Below, one piece after another: positions 31,964 to 37,023 of a stretch of 37,023 bases of DNA (positions are counted from its first letter, which is position 1; the number at the start of each line of letters is the position of its first letter). Source of the DNA: Blastococcus sp. CT_GayMR20 (lineage in GTDB: Bacteria; Actinomycetota; Actinomycetes; Mycobacteriales; Geodermatophilaceae). The DNA lies in assembly GCF_004570345.1 (NCBI RefSeq), contig NZ_SPQM01000039.1, positions 1 to 37,023 on the forward strand, written 5' to 3'. The translations under genes and the position numbers were made by a program. Below the pieces are notes generated by a model. The model was given only the letters and a program-made list of their open reading frames with translations. It was not told where the DNA came from and did not search any database.

Positions 31964-32509
31964 TCAGCTGTCGGCCGCGGCGTCCGCCGGGCCGGGGGAA
32001 CCGCCGAAGACGCCCGCCGCGACCTCGCGCCGGACGTCGGCGAGCCAGTCGTGCTGCTTGTCGGCCTGCGCGATCATCCGCTCCAGGGCGGCCTCGTCGA
32101 GCCGGGACTCGACGGCGGCGACCTCGCGGAGCGTCTCGAAGCCGGCGCGCTTGGCCAGGACGGCCGTCGCGATGAACTCGAACTCGACGAGGTCGCTGAG
32201 CGGCGAGCGCGACAGCACGTGCCCGTTCAGCTTGGCCCGGGACAGCTTCTCCCCGATCCACGATGCGATCTGCTTGTACTGGCGGACCGGGATGTCCAGG
32301 GCCGCCATGGACGATCGGAGGACGCTGCGCTCCTCCCGGAGCTCGTTCAGCAACTGCTCCAGACGTGGCTCGTAGGCGCTGCCGCGGTGCCGGCCGAGCA
32401 TCCGGCTGACCAGCTCGATCCCTCCCGTGGCGGCGGCCAGGTGGTCGTTGCAGTAGATGCCCAGGAGCTCGGGGTTGCGCAGGGCACCGGCTGCGGACGA
32501 CTCGGACAC
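31964..32509 (-). CDS. Helical hypothetical protein, ferritin-like in pattern
   Basis: 181 residues, not assigned to a named family. Predicted mostly alpha-helical: LLGIYCNDHLAAATGGIELVSRML, EPRLEQLLNELREERSVLRSSMAAL, YKQIASWIGEKLSRAKLNG, LSDLVEFEFIATAVLAKRAGFETLREVA, then a DEAALERMIAQADKQHDWLADVRREVA helix. The heptad spacing and conserved acidic/His positions suggest a four-helix bundle, but a metal site was not proven. GTG 32509 follows GGAGG with 5-bp spacing. It is 13 bp upstream of the dienelactone hydrolase gene and may be cotranscribed with it. Confidence 0.72.
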   Translation of the reverse strand: MSESSAAGALRNPELLGIYCNDHLAAATGGIELVSRMLGRHRGSAYEPRLEQLLNELREERSVLRSSMAALDIPVRQYKQIASWIGEKLSRAKLNGHVLSRSPLSDLVEFEFIATAVLAKRAGFETLREVAAVESRLDEAALERMIAQADKQHDWLADVRREVAAGVFGGSPGPADAAADS

Positions 32510-32571
32510 GGGGCCTCCAGGGGACGACGACAGGCGACGCCCTCATTCTCCCCGGTCCGGGCCGTCGGCGC

Positions 32572-33063
32572 TCAGCCGCCGAAGGCCTCCTCGAAGGCGC
32601 GCTCGAGCTGACCGTCCGCCGGTCCGCTGAAGCCGCAGCCGTTGACGGTGCCGTCGGTCGCGGTCACGAGGTACCGCTCGCCGTCCCGGAAGTCCACGCC
32701 GTCCAGTGCGGCGGAGCTGTTCACCGGGACGGCGATGGTGACGGCGTCGGCGGACCCGCCCCGGTACCACCGGTCGACGTCGAGGGTGACCCGGTCCGCC
32801 CCGACCGCCGTCACCGTGCCCGCCAGGGCCACCGGCATCCCGGCGAGGAACTGCACGTCGAACTGCACGCAGGACGCCGCGACGTCGGCGGGGGGCAGCG
32901 ACAGCGACAGGGTGGCCGGTGCGCCGTCCCCTCCGGCGTCGCCGCCGTCGCCCCCGCCGAGCACGAGGAGGCCCACCACCGCCGCGGCGGCTCCGCCGGC
33001 CGCGGCGAGCAGGACGGGACGGCGGTCGGGCGCTGTCTCGGGGGTCTGCACGGGGCTGCTCAT
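32572..33063 (-). CDS. Membrane-anchored extracytoplasmic protein coupled to a sigma factor
   Basis: 163 residues. A single hydrophobic anchor (RRPVLLAAAGGAAAAVVGLLVLGGG, about 14-38) is followed by a Gly/Asp-rich linker and a compact beta-rich domain with Cys65 and Cys143, which may form a disulfide, and the pattern VTLDVDRWYRGGSADAVTIAVP ... FRDGERYLVTATDGTVNGCGFSG, reminiscent of small OB/netrin-like folds. The ATG overlaps the TGA of the sigma-factor gene (ATGA), so the two are coupled, an arrangement often seen for anti-sigma factors; however no zinc-binding anti-sigma domain is visible on the cytoplasmic side, which is only ~13 residues. Function unknown. Confidence 0.75.
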   Translation of the reverse strand: MSSPVQTPETAPDRRPVLLAAAGGAAAAVVGLLVLGGGDGGDAGGDGAPATLSLSLPPADVAASCVQFDVQFLAGMPVALAGTVTAVGADRVTLDVDRWYRGGSADAVTIAVPVNSSAALDGVDFRDGERYLVTATDGTVNGCGFSGPADGQLERAFEEAFGG

Positions 33064-33554
33064 GGCGCGTGCCACCAGTTCCCGGGCCCGCGGGCCCGTC
33101 CGGGGTCGATGGGATCCCCGGCGGCCGCCGGGTCGATCAGGGACAGCCGGGTGCGCAGCCCGCGGGGCGGGAGCTGCTCCCAGGCCCGGAGGCACAGCAG
33201 CTCGCGGTCGGCCTGCGGCAGCGCGTCCAGCGCCTCGGTGAGGACGCCGTCCGCCGGATCCCCGCCGTCCGGCCGCTGCCTCGCGAGGCGGTGTGCGACC
33301 CGCTCCTGGCGGACGGTGCCCCGCCGGCTGTTGGCCAGGCAGCCGCGCGCCACCCCGTAGGCGTAGGGCCGGGGCAGCTCCGGAGGCACGTCCTCCAGCC
33401 GACGCCAGAGGACGAGCAGGACGTCGCCGAGGACGTCGTCGGTGGTCGCCGGGTCGGTGCGCCGGCGCAGGTACCGCAGCAGCGGCTCGTAGACGGCCGC
33501 GGCCAGGTCCTCGAACCGCCGTCCCCGGGCGGGGTCGCGCTGCGCAGCCGTCAC
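33060..33554 (-). CDS. ECF-like RNA polymerase sigma factor with a divergent region 4
   Basis: 164 residues. Region 2 is clear: FEDLAAAVYEPLLRYLRRRTDPATTDDVLGDVLLVLWRRLEDV (14-56), then PRPYAYGVARGCLANSRRG (61-79). The start of region 4, LDALPQADRELLCLRAWEQL (about 109-128), is also standard, but the helix-turn-helix that should follow reads PPRGLRTRLSLIDPAAAGDPIDPG, with no recognisable recognition helix. Another frame encodes RARELVARA just there, so an indel near the C run at 33116-33119 is possible, although the TGA/ATG coupling to the next gene argues for the frame as read. GTG 33554 has no ribosome site. It is 49 bp downstream of the metalloprotease gene. Confidence 0.75.
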   Translation of the reverse strand: MTAAQRDPARGRRFEDLAAAVYEPLLRYLRRRTDPATTDDVLGDVLLVLWRRLEDVPPELPRPYAYGVARGCLANSRRGTVRQERVAHRLARQRPDGGDPADGVLTEALDALPQADRELLCLRAWEQLPPRGLRTRLSLIDPAAAGDPIDPGRARGPGNWWHAP

Positions 33555-33603
33555 GGAGGAAGTGTGTCCGGACCGGCCCTGCTTCTCTCCGAGCGGCGGC
33601 GGT

Positions 33604-35976
33604 TCAGCCCGAGGGAGTCGCGGCGCTCGGCGAGGTCGCGGAGTCCGTACCGGCCGTGCTCTCCGTCGTCGACCCGCCCGCGGGGGCGGACCCGGTCGCC
33701 GGCGACGAGCTGCCGGTGGGCGCGGCCGATCCCGCCGTCCCCTCGGCCGGCTCCGCTCCGCCGTCCCCGCCGCCGTCCCGGCCGCCGTCCGTGGTCGTCG
33801 CCGGTTCGCTCTCGGACGGAGCCGGCTCCGTCTCCTCCGCCTCGGCCGGGGGCTCGGACACCTGCGCGTGCTGCCGCACCACGTCGAGGATGCGGGACTC
33901 GTACTCGGTCAGCCGGTCCCGGAGCTCGGCCAGGGGGACGTCCTCGATCTGCTCGCCGAACTGCCGCAGCTCCTCCCAGATGGCGGCCAGCTCCGCCATC
34001 CCGGCCTCGCCGAGCGGACCTGGCAGGGTCACGACCAGCTGGGTCGCCAGCGCGTAGGTCACGCACTCGAGGCAGGCGTAGTTCACGGCCCCGGCCAGGT
34101 TCTGCGGCACCACGACATCGGCCTCGCCGACGAGGAGCACGACCTGGAACGCCACCGCCACGGTGCGGCAGTCGCGGCAGCTGGCGAACGCATAGGCCTC
34201 GTTGGTGTTGGTGACCGTGTCCTCGTTCGCCCACACCAGGGCGAACGCGACGTCGTAGCGGACCGAGCCGTCCTCGGTGTTGACCGCGAGCGCCTGGTTG
34301 TCCCCCTCGCCGGGCGGCAACGGCCGGTCGAACGGGAACACCCAGGTCGGCGCCGCCCCGCCCTCGCCGGTAGCGCTCGTCTCCCCCTCCCCGACCCCGT
34401 GCGACGCCGGCACCAGCACCATCGCGAGGGCCGGGGCGTCGGCGGTGGGCAGGGGCCCCGCGTCCTCGGGCCAGATGGTTGCGGCGCTGCCGCGGGAACC
34501 CTCCTCGAGGGCGCTGCTGCTCGACGCAGTCACGACGTCCAGCACCGTGCCGCCCTCCCAGGCGCGCACCGGGCGGTACCGGCCGTCGGACGGCCACCAG
34601 GACCAGGCCAGGCCCGCGACCAGCGCGGCGGCGAGGAGGGCGGCCAGCGCCCGCCGTACAGGACGGCCGTCGGTGCGCCGCCAGACGCCGGCGGCGGTCT
34701 TCCGGACCAGCCGCAGCAGGACGTAGCCGATGCCCAGCAGGGGGATCACGACGGCGACGATGCCGAGCACCCTGGCCAGGACCGCGAGCACGTCGCCGTC
34801 GCCGAACGCCTCGCCCATCCGGGTGGCCTGCTCCTGCACCGACGTCCAGGCGGTGGCCAGCAGCCGGGGCAGGGCGAGCGCCATCAGCAGCAACGACACC
34901 CCCATGAGCGGCACCACGACGACGATCCAGGCGACGATCACGACCCGTGCCCACGTCGTGAGCGCGGTTGCCTCGGGCTGTCCGCGACCGGGCAGCAGGC
35001 CCTTCATGACCGGCCCGATCCGCTGGTACAGGTCGGGGACGCCGGTGAGATCGGCGAGCACGTGGTAGCCGTCGAAGCGCAGCAGGGGCAGCAGCTGCCG
35101 GATCATCTGCAGCACCTGGGTGGCGACGATCAGGAGGACGGCGTGCCAGCCGGTCGCCCACCAGACGGCGAAGCTGGCCAGCACCACGAGGGCGTTGAAG
35201 TAGAGCCCGCCGAGGTCGGTCCGCACCCGCCCCGCCCGGCCGAGGCGGTAGCTGTCGGTCACGTCGGTGTAGAAGGCCGGCCAGAACAGGTAGATGCCGA
35301 AGCCCATGGCGCCCGGGGTGGACCCGCCGTAGCGGGCGGCGGCGGCGTGCCCGAACTCGTGGAATCCGGCCGACAGGACCGTCACCGCCACGACGGTGAG
35401 GAACAGCGCCGGGTTGGCGAAGGCCTGGGCCGTCGCCGCGGCGAGCCCCTGGTCGAAGAGCACCCAGGCCGAGACCGCGCCGAAGGCGAGCACGACCGGG
35501 ACGACCAGGAGCGGGGTGAAGAGCGCGGCGAACGGTGCGGTGACCCGCCGGGTGACGGTCGGGTCGGTGACGACGCGGCGGAACCTCAGTGCCAGGAGCG
35601 GGTCGGAGCGGCGGAGCTCGGGCTCGTTGCCGTCGGCCGTCCGCAGCAGGCCGAGCGGCCGCAGGGTCGCGGCCACGAGCTGCTGGACGTTCGCGGCGGT
35701 GACCAGGCGTCCCGAGCTGCGGCCGACCTCCTCGGCCACCTCGTCGACGCTTCGACGCCCGTCGACGGCGGCCAGCAGCTGGTACAGCAGCGGTGTCAGC
35801 TGGAGGACCTGCCCGTCGCCGCGACGGGCCAGCGCCGGAGGCGTGCGGTAACCCGAACCGGGCACCTCGCCGAGGAGCTCGACGCCCGAGGCCCGCTCGA
35901 GGACCTCGGCGCCGGTGCCCGGCCCGCCGTCCCCACCGGGTCCGACGGGGACTGCGATGGGCCGGGTGTCGCTCAT
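33604..35976 (-). CDS. PqqD-domain M50 peptide zinc metalloprotease with a CxxC-containing domain
   Basis: 790 residues. A PqqD-like winged helix lies at about 55-112 (LTPLLYQLLAAVDGRRSVDEVAEEVG ... NVQQLVAATLRPLGLL), the module that binds leader peptides in RiPP systems. The M50 protease core follows, with HEFGH (206-210) and FDGYH (301-305) supplying zinc ligands within about eight transmembrane helices (150-460). A large domain after ~465 carries two CxxC pairs, CRDC (600-603) and CLEC (635-638), around AVAFQVVLLVGEADVVVPQNLAGAVNY, and an acidic low-complexity tail starts at ~705. Its ATG is 4 bp after the stop of the repeat-protein gene, with no ribosome site of its own, so translation is coupled. 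Processing or export of that protein is likely, but inferred. Confidence 0.85.
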   Translation of the reverse strand: MSDTRPIAVPVGPGGDGGPGTGAEVLERASGVELLGEVPGSGYRTPPALARRGDGQVLQLTPLLYQLLAAVDGRRSVDEVAEEVGRSSGRLVTAANVQQLVAATLRPLGLLRTADGNEPELRRSDPLLALRFRRVVTDPTVTRRVTAPFAALFTPLLVVPVVLAFGAVSAWVLFDQGLAAATAQAFANPALFLTVVAVTVLSAGFHEFGHAAAARYGGSTPGAMGFGIYLFWPAFYTDVTDSYRLGRAGRVRTDLGGLYFNALVVLASFAVWWATGWHAVLLIVATQVLQMIRQLLPLLRFDGYHVLADLTGVPDLYQRIGPVMKGLLPGRGQPEATALTTWARVVIVAWIVVVVPLMGVSLLLMALALPRLLATAWTSVQEQATRMGEAFGDGDVLAVLARVLGIVAVVIPLLGIGYVLLRLVRKTAAGVWRRTDGRPVRRALAALLAAALVAGLAWSWWPSDGRYRPVRAWEGGTVLDVVTASSSSALEEGSRGSAATIWPEDAGPLPTADAPALAMVLVPASHGVGEGETSATGEGGAAPTWVFPFDRPLPPGEGDNQALAVNTEDGSVRYDVAFALVWANEDTVTNTNEAYAFASCRDCRTVAVAFQVVLLVGEADVVVPQNLAGAVNYACLECVTYALATQLVVTLPGPLGEAGMAELAAIWEELRQFGEQIEDVPLAELRDRLTEYESRILDVVRQHAQVSEPPAEAEETEPAPSESEPATTTDGGRDGGGDGGAEPAEGTAGSAAPTGSSSPATGSAPAGGSTTESTAGTDSATSPSAATPSG

Positions 35977-35980
35977 CCGG

Positions 35981-36634
35981 TCACTGGCTGATGTCGGACT
36001 GCTGGTCCGTCGCCGCATTCGCGTCCGCGTCGATGTTCTGCGTGATCAGCGCGTCCTGCTGGGCCACCGCGGTCGCGGAGGAATCGATCGAGCCGACGTT
36101 GGCCGCCACGGCGGCGTCGATGGGCGCCGCGACGTTGGCGTTGGCCGCGACCGCTCCGCCGATGGGCGCCGCGAGGTCGAGGTCGGCGGCGAGGTCGACG
36201 TTCACGTCGAGGAGGTCGCCCGACAGCGGGTCGCCCACGGTCTCGGTGACGCCGTCGGTCGGCGCGGGAGCCGGTGCGGGCTCGCCGACGGTGTCGTCCC
36301 CCTGGTCGATGGTGCTGTCCTGCAGGGCCTCGGCGTTGGCCTCGCCGGTGATGCCCTGGTCGATGAGCACGCCCTGGTCCGCGAGCGCCTGCGCCGTCGA
36401 CCCGCTGGAGAGCACGTTGGCGCCGACGGCCGCGTCGATCGGCGCGGCCACGTTGGCGTTGGCCGCGACGGCGAGGTCGATCGGGGCCGCGGCGTCGAGG
36501 GCGAGGTCGACGTCGGCGTTGAGGTCGAGCAGCGAGATGACCTCCTTGTCCGGGAGCGCGGCGCCGGTCTCGGCGGCCAGTTCCTCGGGCGAGAGCGGTC
36601 GCGGTGCCACGTTGTCGGTCGGGTACTGGCTCAC
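35981..36634 (-). CDS. Acidic tandem-repeat protein, candidate substrate of the PqqD-M50 protease
   Basis: 217 residues from GTG 36634 (AGGAGG 5 bp upstream). Residues 1-34 look like a leader: LSPEELAAETGAALPDKEVISL. Then come two 77-residue units, 35-111 and 141-217, that align without gaps (47 identical, including a shared AVAANANVAAPIDAAV), joined by a Pro/Gly/Asp linker. After residue 30 there is no Lys, Arg or His; there is no Cys, Phe or Trp at all, and Tyr only at position 4. The protein is therefore strongly acidic and Ala/Asp/Asn/Val-rich. There is no hydrophobic signal peptide. From memory, actinobacterial proteins with an LPDREAMSLI-like motif and such repeats occur near M50 proteases, sometimes annotated peptidoglycan-binding. 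Function unknown; the gene is coupled to the protease gene downstream. Confidence 0.8.
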   Translation of the reverse strand: MSQYPTDNVAPRPLSPEELAAETGAALPDKEVISLLDLNADVDLALDAAAPIDLAVAANANVAAPIDAAVGANVLSSGSTAQALADQGVLIDQGITGEANAEALQDSTIDQGDDTVGEPAPAPAPTDGVTETVGDPLSGDLLDVNVDLAADLDLAAPIGGAVAANANVAAPIDAAVAANVGSIDSSATAVAQQDALITQNIDADANAATDQQSDISQ

Positions 36635-36676
36635 AAGGCCTCCTCGGTGGGGTTCCGGACGCCGGTGCCCGGCCCC

Positions 36677-36707
36677 GGTCCCGCGCACACGCGCCGACGG
36701 CGGGACC
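36677..36707. terminator. Hairpin separating the last gene from the repeat-protein operon
   Basis: GGTCCCGC (36677-36684) and GCGGGACC (36700-36707) pair perfectly over 8 bp with a 15-base loop, between the stop at 36725 and the repeat-protein GTG at 36634. It would end transcription from the upstream gene and suggests the repeat-protein/protease pair has its own promoter in the remaining ~40 bp, which was not identified. Confidence 0.55.
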
Positions 36708-36724
36708 ACTCGAACGGGCGACCC

Positions 36725-37023
36725 TCAGGCGCGGATCAGGAGCGCGACGCCGACGCAGCCGGCCGCCCAGAGGCCGCTGGCCAGGGTGCCCACGATGAAC
36801 CGCTCGGCGGCGGCCGGGGCTCGCAGCTCGGCGAAGCGGCCGAGGCCCTTGACCGCGGTGACGGCGACCAGCGCCTCGGCCGAGCCCGTGAGCAGGGCGC
36901 CGGCGATCGCCGCCCGCTCGAGGACGCCGATCCAGGCGCCCCCGCGCAGGATGGTCGGGTCCTGCGGCCCGCCGGCCACGCCGACCTGGGCCGGATCGGC
37001 CGCCCGCAGGACGGCCGTGGCGA
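36725..37023 (-). CDS. C-terminal part of a membrane protein (runs off the window)
   Basis: About 99 codons are open from the window edge to TGA at 36725. The sequence has a short soluble stretch (ATAVLRAADPAQV...), then RGGAWIGVLERAAIAGALLTGSAEALVAVTAVKGLGRFAELRAPAAAERFIVGTLASGLWAAGCVGVALLIRA. The pattern [R]GG-x-IG-x-LER, A-x-KGLGRF-x-EL and E-RFI-x-GTLAS is that of the C-terminal transmembrane region often found after DUF3307-type domains. The start lies outside the window; an internal Val/GTG at 36979 is not the true start because the frame stays open above it. Function unknown. Confidence 0.65.
   Translation of the reverse strand, partial: ATAVLRAADPAQVGVAGGPQDPTILRGGAWIGVLERAAIAGALLTGSAEALVAVTAVKGLGRFAELRAPAAAERFIVGTLASGLWAAGCVGVALLIRA

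Noticed and set aside
32572..33063. Zinc-binding anti-sigma factor
   Set aside because: Gene coupling fits, but the cytoplasmic part is only about 13 residues and lacks an H-x3-C-x2-C motif.
33604..36634. Classical RiPP biosynthetic cluster
   Set aside because: No YcaO, radical SAM, lanthionine or ATP-grasp modifying enzyme and no ABC exporter is in the window, and the putative precursor has no Cys and is far longer than usual.
36725..36979. A complete small gene starting at 36979
   Set aside because: The frame remains open upstream to the window edge and the protein looks like a C-terminal membrane region, so it is a partial gene.
1..37023. tRNA or rRNA genes, CRISPR array, insertion sequence, prophage
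   Set aside because: No cloverleaf with conserved arms, no regular spacer-repeat array, no transposase or integrase, and no phage structural gene was seen.

Overview
The window is a very GC-rich actinobacterial chromosome segment. Evidence for this is the strong G/C third-position bias, frequent GTG starts, almost no TTA or CTA codons, a DivIVA-type protein, an AftD-like arabinofuranosyltransferase with DUF3068 and DUF2613 partners, and a CE1758/CE1759-type luciferase-like pair. The gene content and intergenic repeat style suggest a Geodermatophilaceae-type organism (Blastococcus, Geodermatophilus or Modestobacter), but that is inference. No tRNA, rRNA, CRISPR array, insertion sequence or prophage was seen.

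Layout: (1) 1-2546: the N-terminal part of a DivIVA-like gene, then a two-gene flavin operon (luciferase-like monooxygenase plus FMN reductase) preceded by a MarR-type inverted repeat. (2) 2555-6289: a GltB-domain glutamate-synthase-like flavoprotein and an MFS transporter, with a divergent TetR regulator. (3) 6383-18891: an envelope-glycan locus with an acyltransferase 3, an AftD-like GT-C, a DUF3068 protein, a GT4, a DUF2613 small protein, a second GT-C-like membrane protein, a frameshifted polysaccharide flippase and a DHA2-type MFS. Three pairs of 3' ends overlap here. (4) 19098-23834: a cupin, then phosphoketolase and acetate kinase as a GTGA-coupled operon, which converts xylulose-5-P to glyceraldehyde-3-P and acetyl-P and then to acetate and ATP, plus a conserved DUF gene. 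(5) 23897-31950: an FAD/Fe-S oxidoreductase fusion, an SGNH hydrolase, a FabG-like reductase, a DUF350 membrane protein, a small orphan, an AI-2E-type permease, an ankyrin protein and a dienelactone hydrolase. (6) 31964-37023: a helical hypothetical protein, then a block with a membrane-anchored protein, a sigma factor, a PqqD-M50 metalloprotease and an unusual acidic repeat protein, and the end of a membrane protein.

The most unusual unit is 32572-36634. A 217-residue acidic, Cys-free and almost Lys/Arg/aromatic-free protein has a leader-like N-terminus and two 77-residue repeats that align without gaps. It lies 4 bp upstream of a 790-residue membrane metalloprotease with a PqqD-like N-terminus, HEFGH and FDGYH motifs and a late domain with two CxxC pairs. 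A sigma factor with a poorly recognisable region 4 and an ATGA-coupled membrane-anchored protein follow. This could be a small peptide or protein maturation and export system, but no substrate or modification is proven.

Other noteworthy structure: a pair of ~72-75 bp intergenic repeats that each begin at a TGA stop codon; terminator hairpins whose stems contain stop codons of convergent genes; twin GGTAC-N6-GTACC palindromes; and an antisense overlap in which the GT4 gene runs through the whole DUF2613 gene codon-for-codon.
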